Positions 17,098 through 26,170 of a stretch of DNA of 64,000 bases are shown here, piece after piece. Source of the stretch: Sphingobium arseniciresistens (GTDB lineage Bacteria; Pseudomonadota; Alphaproteobacteria; Sphingomonadales; Sphingomonadaceae); the NCBI GenBank assembly GCA_029167225.1, contig JARFNK010000012.1:119327-183326 (forward strand), written 5' to 3'. The translations under genes and the position numbers were made by a program. The notes under the pieces were generated by a model. The model did no database searches, was not told where the DNA came from, and was given only the letters and a program-made list of their open reading frames with translations. Every line of letters starts with the position of its first letter. Position 1 is the stretch's first letter.

Positions 17098-18786
17098 ATG
17101 CCCTCGTTTCATAGTTTCCCGATCGCGCGGCGCCGCTTCGTCCAGGGGCTGGCGATCGGCGGAGCCATTGCCGGATTCGCTCCGGCGCTGTTGGCGAAAT
17201 CCCTTTCCGCGTCGGCCGGCGAACTGCGCGGAACCGAGTTCGACCTCGAGATCGCCGAGCTGCCGGTCAACTATACCGGCAAGCGCCGGGTCGCGACGGC
17301 GGTGAACGGGGCGGTCCCGGCACCCGTCTTGCGCCTGCGCGAGGGCGACACCGTCACGCTGCGGGTTCGCAACAGCCTCAAGGAAATGTCGAGCATCCAC
17401 TGGCACGGGATCATCCTGCCCGCCGAAATGGACGGCGTCCCGGGCATCAGCTTCGCGGGCATCGCGCCGGGCGAGACCTTTACCTACCGTTTCGAGGTTT
17501 GTCAGACGGGGACCTACTGGTATCATGCCCACACGCTCGCCGAGCAGACCGGGCTTTACGGTGCGATCGTCATCGATCCCAAGGTGCCGACGGGTTCTGT
17601 TCCCGACCGCGATTATACGATCATGCTGAGCGACTGGTCGGACGAGCCGCAGCTCCAGATCTTCACGAACCTCAAGAAGCTGAGCAGCTATTACAATTTC
17701 GCGCAGCCGACCGCAGGCGACTTCCTCAAGGACGTCGGCTCGATGGGGCTTGGCGCCCTCGAGCGCCGGCGAATGTGGAACACGTCACGCATGAATCCGA
17801 CCGATTACAGCGATATTTCCGCCGCGACCTACACATATCTCATGAACGGGACGACGCCCGCGGGCAACTGGACCGCCATCGCCGCGCCAGGCGAGCATGT
17901 TCGTCTCCGCTTCGTCGGCGCCGGGACGGCGACCTTCTTCGACGTGCGTATCCCCGGTATCACGCTCACCATCGTCTCGACCGACGGGCAGGCGGTGGTG
18001 CCGGTGACGGTCGAGGAGTTCCGGATCGGGCCCGGCGAGACCTATGATGCCGAGTTCACCATGCCGGACGGTGACGCCCGCACGATCTTCGCCCAGTCGA
18101 TCGACCGCACGGGGTTCGCCCGCGGCACGATCGCGCCCGCGCCCGGCATGGTCGCGCCGGTGCCGGCGCTCGATGCGCGGCCCTGGCTCGACCCCGTCGA
18201 CATGATGGGCGCCATGACCGCAATGGGCGGCGAACATGCGGGGCACGGCATGACGGAGATGCCGCCCAAGGCCCGGCATGCCCGCACCGAATATGGCGCG
18301 AACACCGACATGCGCGTCGACTATCCTCGCGCCAATCTCGACGACCCGGGGGCGGGCTTGCGCGGTCGATCATGGCGCGTCCTGACGCTGGCAGGCTTGA
18401 GGACACCGACCGGAGATCCCGATCCGCGCGAGCCGGAACGCGAGATCGAGCTCCACCTCAACGGCAATATGGAACGGTTCATCTGGGCGCTCGACGGGAT
18501 CAAGCTCAACGACGCGCGGCCGCTTCACTTCAAGCCGAACGAGCGGCTGCGCATCACCCTGGTCAACGATACGATGATGGCCCATCCGATGCACCTCCAC
18601 GGCATGTGGAGCGACGTCGAAGCGCCGGACGGCACTTTCCAGGTCCGCAAGCATACCGTGGTGGTCCAGCCGGCCCAGCGGGTGAGCTTCCGGGTCACGG
18701 CGGATGCGATGGGCCGTTGGGCGTTCCACTGCCATCTGCTCTACCATATGGCCGCCGGCATGTTCCGGGAGGTGGTGGTCGCATGA
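17098..18786 (+). CDS. copA: Copper-resistance multicopper oxidase CopA (copy 1)
   Basis: A 562-residue periplasmic multicopper oxidase with a twin-arginine signal (ARRRFVQGLAIGGAIAGF). The copper sites are clear: HWHGIILPAEMDGVPG, GTYWYHAHT, MAHPMHLHGMW and the C-terminal HCHLLYHMAAGM. A Met-rich segment (MMGAMTAMGGEHAGHGM) lies near residue 370. CopA oxidises Cu(I) to less toxic Cu(II) in the periplasm and binds additional copper. A TTG six codons upstream is possible, but the ATG at 17098 is closer to the signal. The stop overlaps copB (ATGA). A second, more Met-rich copy lies at 31287. Confidence 0.93.
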   Translation: MPSFHSFPIARRRFVQGLAIGGAIAGFAPALLAKSLSASAGELRGTEFDLEIAELPVNYTGKRRVATAVNGAVPAPVLRLREGDTVTLRVRNSLKEMSSIHWHGIILPAEMDGVPGISFAGIAPGETFTYRFEVCQTGTYWYHAHTLAEQTGLYGAIVIDPKVPTGSVPDRDYTIMLSDWSDEPQLQIFTNLKKLSSYYNFAQPTAGDFLKDVGSMGLGALERRRMWNTSRMNPTDYSDISAATYTYLMNGTTPAGNWTAIAAPGEHVRLRFVGAGTATFFDVRIPGITLTIVSTDGQAVVPVTVEEFRIGPGETYDAEFTMPDGDARTIFAQSIDRTGFARGTIAPAPGMVAPVPALDARPWLDPVDMMGAMTAMGGEHAGHGMTEMPPKARHARTEYGANTDMRVDYPRANLDDPGAGLRGRSWRVLTLAGLRTPTGDPDPREPEREIELHLNGNMERFIWALDGIKLNDARPLHFKPNERLRITLVNDTMMAHPMHLHGMWSDVEAPDGTFQVRKHTVVVQPAQRVSFRVTADAMGRWAFHCHLLYHMAAGMFREVVVA

Positions 18787-19745
18787 CCGGCCTTGCTCGC
18801 CCACAAGGTGCTCCGTTCGCCTTTGTCATTGCGCTCTTGGCTGTGGCGGTCGCGCCCGCCCATGCTCAGGTCGCGCCTCACCAACACGTCCCGGCCGCGC
18901 CGCCGATCGCGCAGCAGGTTCAACCGGAAGAACCGCCCCGGGCCGAGGACCATGCCGGCATGGATATGTCCGGGGTCGACGTGTCGGGCGGCAGCACAAC
19001 GATGGACATGGGCCGGATGCAGGGCGGCAAGGCCCCGCCGGATGCGCGCGACTCCAACGACTATGCCGACGGCTACCGTAATTCCACCCTGCCGGGTTAT
19101 GAGATGGCCGACAAGCTCTCGATCCCCAGAATCCTCGTCGACGAACTAGAGTTTGCCACCGGCAACGAAGGGCAAGGTTTCGGTTGGACGGTGCTGGTCA
19201 CCAAGGGACAGGATAACGACAAGCTATGGCTGCGCAGCCAGGGACTGAAGAACTCCGGCGATCGCCTCGATCCCGAGAGCAGCGTCGAGGCGCTCTGGTG
19301 GCACAGCAAGAACCCGTTCTGGGGCACGCTGCTGGGCGTTCGCCAAGATCTCGGCAAGGGCGCCACGACCTGGCTCGCCGCCGGCGTCGAGGGTCTGGCG
19401 CCCTACTGGTTCGACGTCCAGCTGACCGGCTATGTAGGTGACGACGGCCGTGTGGCGGCCCGTGCCAAGGCTTCCTATGAAGTGCTCTTCACCAATCGGC
19501 TCATCCTGACGCCGCAGGTCGAGACCAACGTCTATTCCAAGCGCTCCACCGACCGCGAGCTCGGCAGCGGCTTCAGCAATGTCGAACTGAGCGGCCGGCT
19601 GCGCTATGAATTCTCGCGCAAGTTCGCGCCCTATGTCGGCTTAGTCTGGGAACGCGCGCTGGGCGGCACAGGCGATTTCCGGCGCGCGGATCGCGAGCTC
19701 GTGACCGAGCGCCGCATCGTGATCGGCCTGCGATTGTGGTGGTGA
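18783..19745 (+). CDS. copB: Outer-membrane copper resistance protein CopB (copy 1)
   Basis: A 320-residue outer-membrane beta-barrel protein of the CopB family. A signal peptide (cleavage after AHA-Q) is followed by a short Met/His segment (HAGMDMSGVD, MDMGRMQGG) and then the conserved barrel, recognisable from NPFWGTLLGVRQDLG, GLAPYWFDVQ and LRYEFSRKFAPYVGLVWER, ending in an aromatic residue as expected for barrel insertion. It binds or exports copper together with CopA. The start overlaps the copA stop. Its Met-rich head is much shorter than that of the copy at 30103. Confidence 0.92.
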   Translation: MTGLARPQGAPFAFVIALLAVAVAPAHAQVAPHQHVPAAPPIAQQVQPEEPPRAEDHAGMDMSGVDVSGGSTTMDMGRMQGGKAPPDARDSNDYADGYRNSTLPGYEMADKLSIPRILVDELEFATGNEGQGFGWTVLVTKGQDNDKLWLRSQGLKNSGDRLDPESSVEALWWHSKNPFWGTLLGVRQDLGKGATTWLAAGVEGLAPYWFDVQLTGYVGDDGRVAARAKASYEVLFTNRLILTPQVETNVYSKRSTDRELGSGFSNVELSGRLRYEFSRKFAPYVGLVWERALGGTGDFRRADRELVTERRIVIGLRLWW

Positions 19746-19787
19746 ACCGCGATGCGGTGCCGGCCGGATCATCGAACGAACCCGGGC

Positions 19788-20500
19788 ATGGCGACGAGGG
19801 GCGGCGGCGAGAAGGAGGCAGCCTTCCGCTCGCCGATCTTCCTACTGCTCGCCATCGTCGCCGTGCTCATGTTGGTTGCGTCCCTGCCGGCGAGCGGCGC
19901 AGCGCAGCCCGGGAGCGGTGGTGACCGTAAGCGCAGTCGCTTCCAGCCACTTCCATCCTGCTCCTTGTTACGGTCGTCGGGGGCGGGGCCTTGCCGCCAT
20001 GCATGTCAGCTTGTTGGTGACCCGCGTCGAAACCGGTCTCAACCGCGAGGCGATCGCATGGATGCTCAGCCTTTGCGGACTGGCGATGTTGGCGGCGCAG
20101 CTGTTCCACACCAGGGTCCCGTGGCTGGTGACAGCCCCCCCCCGATTGCTCGCCTGCCTTACGCTTGGGCTTCTCGCCGCCGCCTTGTTCGTCTTTTCCT
20201 ATGCGTCGTCGATGATCGCGATGGCCGCCCTCATTGTCGCGGCCGGCTGGAGTTCCGCGAGCCTTCGTCTCGTGACGAGCTTCTGGATCAGCGGCCCACG
20301 CTTCCGTCAGGCTGGAAGTTCGGGCCGCAGCATGCCCCGGCCAGTATCGGCCAAGCCCTTGCGCCGCTGGCAATTGCCCTGGTGATCCGGGGAAACAGCA
20401 GCTGATCCCGGTAGGCATCGGCTGTATATCGGTCCTTCTCCTCGTCGCGCTTCCGTTAGTATGGCGACGCAGGCCAGAGTCGACAAAAGCCTCTGATTGA
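19788..20500 (+). pseudogene. MFS transporter remnant with multiple frameshifts
   Basis: Pieces of a major-facilitator transporter are spread over different frames. MATRGGGEKEAAFRSPIFLL starts at 19788, a membrane-rich stretch (MHVSLLVTRVETGLNREAIA and on to SLRLVTSFWISG) is in a second frame from about 19940, and the end (QALAPLAIALV, then a last helix ending WRRRPESTKASD) is in further frames and stops at 20500. A run of nine C lies near 20138. The total of about 235 codons is little over half of a normal MFS protein, so an internal deletion is also likely. It follows copB by 42 bp. Confidence 0.75.
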
Positions 20501-20529
20501 TGAGGGGGAGAGGCCATTGCTGCGTATTG
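20501..20529 (+). promoter_or_regulatory. Metal-sigma-type promoter of the DUF411 gene
   Basis: TGAGGGG, 14 bases, GCGTATTG, 53 bp before the ATG at 20583. It matches in sequence and spacing the promoters at 33276, 34599 and 34650, except for the last base (G for C). Confidence 0.7.
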
Positions 20530-20582
20530 AACAATGGGGGCAAGTGCCTAAACCGTGTTCGTCACTGTCCAGGAATCAGTCC

Positions 20583-21020
20583 ATGAAGAGCCGTCTGTCC
20601 GCCGCCTTGCTGTGCCTCGCCACGCCGGGGGTCGCTCTTGGGGCCAGTGATGTCGTCGTACATCGGGATCCGGGATGCGGATGCTGCGAGAAATGGGCGC
20701 GCGCTGTCCAGGCCAAGCTTGGCCGAAAGGTCGTTATGCGGGACGATGGGGCGCGAAGCGCCTTGCAGCACAAGGCCGGCATGCCCCAGGCGCTCGGTTC
20801 CTGCCATAGCGCGGTCATTGACGGCTATTTGTTCGAAGGCCATGTCCCACTCGCCGACATGAAGCGCCTGCTGGCGACGCGGCCGGCCGGTGTCAAAGGC
20901 CTGGCGGTTGCGGGCATGCCGCTCGGATCGGAAGGGATGGAAGTGGCGGGCGTTGCCCCGCAACCTTACTCGGTGATATCGTTCGGCAGTTCCGGTCAGA
21001 GAATGTTCGCGCGGCACTGA
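20583..21020 (+). CDS. DUF411 (CopG-like) periplasmic metal-binding protein
   Basis: A 145-residue exported protein with a Sec signal (MKSRLSAALLCLATPG) and the DUF411 domain: HRDPGCGCCEKWA near the mature N-terminus, then LGSCHSAVIDGYLFEGHVP and a C-terminal GMPLGSEGMEV. The clustered Cys and Met residues match the CopG type known from Pseudomonas, which binds Cu(I). It stands alone after the MFS remnant. A promoter of the same type as those before the second copAB operon and copC lies just upstream, suggesting control by the ECF sigma factor encoded at 33302. Confidence 0.88.
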   Translation: MKSRLSAALLCLATPGVALGASDVVVHRDPGCGCCEKWARAVQAKLGRKVVMRDDGARSALQHKAGMPQALGSCHSAVIDGYLFEGHVPLADMKRLLATRPAGVKGLAVAGMPLGSEGMEVAGVAPQPYSVISFGSSGQRMFARH

Positions 21021-21158
21021 CGGCAGCACTGTCGACCGACCATTGTCGTCCGGACGGACTCGCACATGTCGAGACCGATCGATTTGCCTCTTCATCATCG
21101 GCCATGAATTTCGCTGGAATGACTGGGACTTGCTTGCAACGACCTGTATAGTCATTTG

Positions 21159-21956
21159 ATGCATGCTCCAGTCCGTCCCGATCCGCGTTCATTCCCCTCT
21201 GCGGCCAAATCTCCTATCACGCAAAAAAGGACGGTAGCGTCGGAGGTGGAAAAACAGCCCCGCTATGCCGCGATCAAGGACAGCATCTTTGAGGATATTC
21301 GCGAGGGCCGTTTGAAGCCTGGCGACCAAACGCCGTCCGAAGCCGAACTGGTCGAGAAATTTAATGTGTCCCGCATGACTGCGAACAGGGCGCTGCGCGA
21401 ACTGCAATCGGCCGGCGTTGTGGTGCGCAGGGCGGGGCGAGGCAGCTTCATTGCCGAGCCCAGGCCGATCGGGCAGCTGATCGAGATCCGCAACATCGCG
21501 GACGAAGTCCGCGGCAGAGGTCACGCCTATCGCGCGCGTGTCATCCAAAATGTCGAGATACGGGCTGACCCCGACAAGGCGGCCTTGCTCGAAGTCGCAG
21601 TCGGCACGAGATTGTTCCACTCGCTCATCGTCCATCACGAGGCGGAGTTTCCAATCCAGGTCGAGGAGCGCTTCGTGCTAGCGTCGGCGGCACCCCATTA
21701 TGCCCGGATGGATTTCAGTGTCTCTACGCCGAACGAGTATCTCACTCGTATCGCACCGCTGGAACGAGTCGAGCACCGGGTGTGCGCAACCCTGCCCGAC
21801 ACCGGCATGCGCACGATGCTGGGGCTGGCCGAAGGAGAGCCGGTGTTGCTGATGACCCGGCGAACCTGGAGCCGGGGCCGGCTGGTGTCTCACGCGTGCC
21901 TCACCCATCCGGGCAACCGATTCGAGCTTTCGGCGGCTTTTTCCGTCGAGAAGTGA
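21159..21956 (+). CDS. GntR-family (HutC-type) transcriptional regulator
   Basis: A 265-residue regulator with an N-terminal winged HTH (QPRYAAIKDSIFEDIREGRL, LKPGDQTPSEAELVEKFNVS, MTANRALRELQSAG) and a C-terminal UTRA ligand-binding domain ending in FELSAAFSV. This is the HutC subfamily. TTG at 21156 or a later GTG are alternative starts. It ends one base before the convergent PepSY gene. A TGTATATACA-type palindrome in front of the TonB receptor gene at 26112 fits HutC-family operators, so this protein probably represses that operon. A half-site (ACCTGTAT, 21142-21149) lies in its own leader. Confidence 0.85.
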   Translation: MHAPVRPDPRSFPSAAKSPITQKRTVASEVEKQPRYAAIKDSIFEDIREGRLKPGDQTPSEAELVEKFNVSRMTANRALRELQSAGVVVRRAGRGSFIAEPRPIGQLIEIRNIADEVRGRGHAYRARVIQNVEIRADPDKAALLEVAVGTRLFHSLIVHHEAEFPIQVEERFVLASAAPHYARMDFSVSTPNEYLTRIAPLERVEHRVCATLPDTGMRTMLGLAEGEPVLLMTRRTWSRGRLVSHACLTHPGNRFELSAAFSVEK

Positions 21957-22697
21957 CTATGTTCGCCGGACATCCGTCATCGCGGCCGGCTTGCGCCGTC
22001 GCCGCAACCACCGCAGATCGGCTCGGCTGAAGCTCTTGAAGAGCAGGTAGAAGCCCGTCCCTGAAAGCCACAGCGCACCAAATGCGACGAAGATGATGAG
22101 CGGATGGTTGAAGCTGGAGCGGTTCACATAGTCCATGTTGTGAAGCATCCAGAAGAAGTCCCAGGTGCGCCAGGTGTCCCCGCGCATGACCAGGAAGCGC
22201 CCTGCGTCGGCAGACACATAGGCGCTGCTATTCTCGGTATCGGCAAAATCGACACGCCACATCGCGCCGTGATGCTCGCGCGCTTCGACGTTGGGCCTGG
22301 CGAGCAGGGTGGCGCTACGGATAGGCCCCTCGTTCATCATCGCGGCGACGTCGCGCGCGACATGCTCGTCGACCTGAACCGCCTCGCCGCTTGTCGCATC
22401 GACCAGACGGGTGCCCGTTGCCGACTGGATTTCGTAAACCGGTCGCAAGGCGATGTTTCTCAGGACGATGCCGCGCAGCGGCTCTCCTGCTGCGACGGAG
22501 TCCGGCGTCACATAGTCGCCCGCCGGGAGCGGGTGCTGATGACCCGCCTGCGCGCTGTGCCCACCGACCTTGGCCTGATCGAGCGACGCCATCATTGAGC
22601 CGCTCAAGGCCCATAGCAGAAATTGCAGCCCGATAACGAGACCGACCCATTTGTGAATGCGGCGGAAAAGGAGGGGGCTGAGCCGGATTTTCTTCAT
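21957..22697 (-). CDS. PepSY-type membrane protein (second copy of pair)
   Basis: A 246-residue inner-membrane protein with an N-terminal helix (RRIHKWVGLVIGLQFLLWAL), a periplasmic PepSY-like domain and a C-terminal helix (PLIIFVAFGALWLSGTGFYLL). The hallmark FWMLHNMDYVNRSS precedes the last helix. Paired RxxHKW and WMLHxMDY motifs supply His that may bind heme or metal. Such proteins accompany TonB receptors for metal complexes and may reduce the imported complex. The start overlaps the stop of the first PepSY gene by four bases. Function is inferred from the family. Confidence 0.8.
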   Translation of the reverse strand: MKKIRLSPLLFRRIHKWVGLVIGLQFLLWALSGSMMASLDQAKVGGHSAQAGHQHPLPAGDYVTPDSVAAGEPLRGIVLRNIALRPVYEIQSATGTRLVDATSGEAVQVDEHVARDVAAMMNEGPIRSATLLARPNVEAREHHGAMWRVDFADTENSSAYVSADAGRFLVMRGDTWRTWDFFWMLHNMDYVNRSSFNHPLIIFVAFGALWLSGTGFYLLFKSFSRADLRWLRRRRKPAAMTDVRRT

Positions 22698-23401
22698 GCC
22701 TTTTTCTTCTTGCGGCGGGGGAAGGACCAGACAAGCAACCAGGCGCCCGCGACCGCCATGGCAAAGGCACTCCAGGTTGCGACCCTGAGCAGCGGATTGT
22801 TGACGTCGGAGCGATCATCATAGTCCATGATGTGCAGCATCCAGGCGAAGTCGAAGACGCGCCAGAGTGCGTGGCGCCGCGAGATCAATTCTCCTGTCTG
22901 TGGCGAGAGGTAGAGGGTCGGCCTATTCCATCCGTTGAACTCGACTTGCCAATAAGGCGGCTTGCGTGACTGCATTTCCAGCGGGGCAGCTGTCAGCAGC
23001 TTCGCACCGACGATTTCACCCGTGCCTGTATAAATCCGGCGGGCGAGCATTCGGATTTGCGCTTCGCCAAGAGCGGGAATCGCTCGTCCCGATTGTGCGT
23101 CGAAAAGGCGCGGGCCGGAGGGCGTCAGCGCCCGCCAGACCGGCCGGTCAAGCAACCGCTGCAAGCGGATCTCCGATGCTTCCGGAGATGATTGGATGAT
23201 CCGTGCCGGCGGGACGAGACCGACAAGCTCGAAGGGCGCGGCGACGGGATTGCGCACCAGATCGTCGCCATGAATGATGTCGATATGGACGACGACCATG
23301 TAGAAGCCCGTCAGTGTCCAAAGCAGGGCCTGAACGCCAACGAAGAGAGCGAGCCACTTATGCGTCCGGCGGATGACCAAGGGCCAGCGAATTGCCATCA
23401 T
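22694..23401 (-). CDS. PepSY-type membrane protein (first copy of pair)
   Basis: A 235-residue inner-membrane protein paralogous to the next gene: an N-terminal RRTHKWLALFVGVQALLWTL helix, a periplasmic domain of about 150 residues, the FAWMLHIMDYDDRSD motif, a C-terminal helix and a Lys-rich cytoplasmic tail. It follows the TonB receptor gene by 8 bp and overlaps the second PepSY gene, forming a three-gene operon. Two PepSY proteins in tandem suggest a heterodimeric partner for substrates that pass the receptor; ferric or copper chelates are plausible, but no substrate is proven. Confidence 0.8.
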   Translation of the reverse strand: MMAIRWPLVIRRTHKWLALFVGVQALLWTLTGFYMVVVHIDIIHGDDLVRNPVAAPFELVGLVPPARIIQSSPEASEIRLQRLLDRPVWRALTPSGPRLFDAQSGRAIPALGEAQIRMLARRIYTGTGEIVGAKLLTAAPLEMQSRKPPYWQVEFNGWNRPTLYLSPQTGELISRRHALWRVFDFAWMLHIMDYDDRSDVNNPLLRVATWSAFAMAVAGAWLLVWSFPRRKKKKA

Positions 23402-23409
23402 ACTTACTT

Positions 23410-26112
23410 TCAGAAAGCGGTTCGGAAGCCTGCGTAGAAGCGTCGACCAAGCAGATCATAAGTCATCGTATCGGTGTTGGCATCGGTAAAGCTCTGGATA
23501 TAGGGCGCCTTGCGGTCAAAGAGATTGTCGGCCCCGATCTGGAAACGCGTTTTCTCGTCGATCGCGAAGGCGAACTGGAGATTGTGATAGAAGACGTTCG
23601 GCGTGCGGTAACCGATGTCGCCTGCGGAGGCATTGAAGTCGGTCGCCTTGCCGATCCACTGTGTCGACCAGGTCGCGCTGAACCCGTCCTTTTCGGCGGT
23701 CAGCACCCCATAGCCGCGCCATTTGGGATAGCCGCCATTGCCGCCGCCGATGAAGCCGTCGAAAAGGATCGGGGCGCCGCCGGGGAAGGGATTGACGACG
23801 TATTCGTTGAGATAGGTAAGGTTGAGATCGACGGAAATCTTCACCTCGCCCACCGTGCCATTGTACACGAGTCCGAGGTCGAGTCCGCTCATCTCCTCGT
23901 GGCCGGTGTTGATAGGCTGGGCCGAGAGATAGGTGACTTCGCCGGTCAGGGGGCTTCGGGTGAAGTCACTGCAGAAGGGGTGTGAAAGGTTCTCGCTGGC
24001 ATAGCAGACCGCGAGCTTGGTCGATCCCGGGATCGCGCGGATCGCATCCTTGATCTTGATGTCGAACCAGTCGGCCGTCAGCGACAATCCCGGAATCAGA
24101 CCGCGTGGCGAGACCACCGTACCAACAGTCCAAGTGGTCGAGCTTTCGGGCCGCAGGTTCTGGTTGCCGCCCACCGTCGTCAAAATCGTGGTTCCCAGCT
24201 GGGAGTAGTTTGCCGGAACGCCCGAGGCTTGGCAGTTGGCGATCAGGGTCGCGTTGCCGCTCGAGGCATAGCGCGAGCAGGGATCGGTGGTGGTCAGATT
24301 GCCTTCCGATACACCTCCGAACAGTTCAGGCACGTTGGGAATGCGAAAGCCGGTGCCATATGTGCCGCGCAGTCGAAGGCTCTCATTGACCACCCAATCG
24401 GCGCTGACCTTGTAGTTCCAGTCGCTGCCGAAGAGATTATAGTCGGAGTAGCGGACCGCCCCATCGATTGTCAGCGCCTTGAAGAACGGCGCATTTGCGA
24501 GGACCGGCACCGAGAGCTCGAGATAGGCTTCCTTGGCCGTGCTCGAGCCCGAGATGGGATCCTGCTGATTGACGTTCGCTACACCCAGCACCGTCAGCGG
24601 GTCGGGGTCGCGCCAGCCCTTTTCCCGGCGGTAGACCACGCCGGTGGCAAAGGATACTGCACCGGCGGGGAGGGAGAAGAGACTTCCGTTGAGATCGGCC
24701 GTGACCGTACCGAGTTCATTGCCACCGCGATCGCGCGACGTGAAGAGGATGTAATCCAGCACCTGGGGCGTCAGGTCGCCAAAACCGAGATAGTCGCCGC
24801 AGGGTATGGCAGCGCCCGCTGCCATGGAGCATTTGCGCACGTCGAGCGTGTTGGCGACGCGTTCGAGGTTGGCGATGTTGGTCGAGCCATCGATAGCAGT
24901 ATTGCGGCCGAAGCTTCCGGCTACTTCCCAGGCCCAATCATTGGCCAGCTTTCCGCGCAGCCCGAACGTGCCCTGCCAGGTATCGGTCTCTTGGAAGAAA
25001 TGGCGCGCGCCCGGTTCAGCGAGTCGGCGTTGCGCCAGGACAAGATTTTGCCCGGTGGGATTGGTGGGGTTGCCCGCGGAGATCGAGAGGTTGCGTAGCG
25101 TACCCGGCGTCGCGATCTGGTTCGACTTGCGGAAGGTATAGAGGAACTCGCCAAACGCCTGAATGCCGTCCGTAAGAGCATAGTCTGCGAAGAAGGCTGT
25201 GCTCACACGCTCAACGGGGCTGACCGCATTGAGGAACGGGTTCGAATTGAAATTGTGCTTTGCGGCGCTGTATGGTTCGTAGAAATTGCCGTCGCCCCCC
25301 GGCACCTGGTTGAAGTTGATCTGCTGCCCATTGGGTAACACCGCCCGGCCACCGATCGTCGAGGCGCTGTTCACACAGCTGAGCGAGCCGGGCGTCGTCT
25401 CCGCGAGCGAACAGGGGGCCCGCGAGGCCATATTGACGGCTCTGGTCTTCTGGTAGGTTACCGCCGCCATGAAGCCGCCGCGATCGTTGCGAACGCCCCA
25501 AAGCAGGTCCGCAGTGAAATCGGAGCCGTCGCCGCGTTCGGTCATGCCTTGGCGAACGCTGAGGCCGAGACCTTCATAGTCGGTGCGTGTGACGAGATTG
25601 ACGACGCCCGCCATAGCGTCCGCGCCGTATATGGCCGACGCGCCATCCTTGAGGACATCCGTGCGCGCGAGGGCGACCACCGGGATCATGTTGAGATCGG
25701 GCGAGGAATTGGCGCCGGTACCGCCTGCAACGAGACGACGCCCGTTGAGGAGAACGAGCGTGCGCTTGATGCCCAGGCCCCGCAGGTTCACCTGCGCGGT
25801 GCCGTAGCCGTTGTTCGTCCAGTAGGCGGATGTCTGATTGCCCGCAAAGCCTGCATTGGCCGGAAGCCTCTGTAAGGCGGTTTCGATATTGACGATGCCG
25901 GTGTTCTGGATCTGCTCGGCCGTGACCACAGTGGCGGGGCCGACACCTGCGAGATCCGGCCGGCGGATGCGCGACCCTGTGACGACTATGTCGCCTGCAT
26001 CCGCTGGTCCTCCGATACTGGGCCGGGGCTCCGGGTCGGTCTGAGCGAGGGCCGGCACGGCGTTGCCCGCCACAATGGCGGCGCTGGCAAGCAGGGCCAT
26101 CCTGATGGTCAT
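23410..26112 (-). CDS. TonB-dependent outer-membrane receptor
   Basis: A 900-residue TonB-dependent receptor of the sphingomonad type: a signal peptide (LASAAIVAGNAVPALAQT), a TonB-box/plug region (DIVVTGSRIRRPDL, then a plug with NLRGLGIKRTLVLLNGRR), a large barrel with two disulfide-prone Cys pairs and a terminal aromatic residue (FYAGFRTAF). It moves a ligand across the outer membrane using TonB energy. It leads an operon with two PepSY proteins. A HutC-type operator lies 43 bp before the ATG. The ligand is unknown; the partners hint at a metal chelate. Confidence 0.93.
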   Translation of the reverse strand: MTIRMALLASAAIVAGNAVPALAQTDPEPRPSIGGPADAGDIVVTGSRIRRPDLAGVGPATVVTAEQIQNTGIVNIETALQRLPANAGFAGNQTSAYWTNNGYGTAQVNLRGLGIKRTLVLLNGRRLVAGGTGANSSPDLNMIPVVALARTDVLKDGASAIYGADAMAGVVNLVTRTDYEGLGLSVRQGMTERGDGSDFTADLLWGVRNDRGGFMAAVTYQKTRAVNMASRAPCSLAETTPGSLSCVNSASTIGGRAVLPNGQQINFNQVPGGDGNFYEPYSAAKHNFNSNPFLNAVSPVERVSTAFFADYALTDGIQAFGEFLYTFRKSNQIATPGTLRNLSISAGNPTNPTGQNLVLAQRRLAEPGARHFFQETDTWQGTFGLRGKLANDWAWEVAGSFGRNTAIDGSTNIANLERVANTLDVRKCSMAAGAAIPCGDYLGFGDLTPQVLDYILFTSRDRGGNELGTVTADLNGSLFSLPAGAVSFATGVVYRREKGWRDPDPLTVLGVANVNQQDPISGSSTAKEAYLELSVPVLANAPFFKALTIDGAVRYSDYNLFGSDWNYKVSADWVVNESLRLRGTYGTGFRIPNVPELFGGVSEGNLTTTDPCSRYASSGNATLIANCQASGVPANYSQLGTTILTTVGGNQNLRPESSTTWTVGTVVSPRGLIPGLSLTADWFDIKIKDAIRAIPGSTKLAVCYASENLSHPFCSDFTRSPLTGEVTYLSAQPINTGHEEMSGLDLGLVYNGTVGEVKISVDLNLTYLNEYVVNPFPGGAPILFDGFIGGGNGGYPKWRGYGVLTAEKDGFSATWSTQWIGKATDFNASAGDIGYRTPNVFYHNLQFAFAIDEKTRFQIGADNLFDRKAPYIQSFTDANTDTMTYDLLGRRFYAGFRTAF

Positions 26113-26154
26113 GTATAATCCCCCTGATGTCGTTGAACGGCCCCAGACAACATC

Positions 26155-26170
26155 ACTTGTATATACAGGT
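26155..26170 (-). promoter_or_regulatory. HutC-type operator before the TonB receptor gene
   Basis: ACTTGTATATACAGGT is a near-perfect palindrome containing TGTATATACA, the core recognised by HutC-family GntR repressors. It lies 43 bp upstream of the receptor start, where it would block RNA polymerase. The GntR gene of the cluster starts at 21159. Confidence 0.75.

Noticed and set aside
16030-17532. 500-codon minus-strand frame across adhP and copA
   Set aside because: It spans two clear plus-strand genes with catalytic motifs; the protein has no domain.
24229-25098. 289-codon plus-strand frame inside the TonB receptor gene
   Set aside because: It is antisense to a full-length receptor with all hallmarks.
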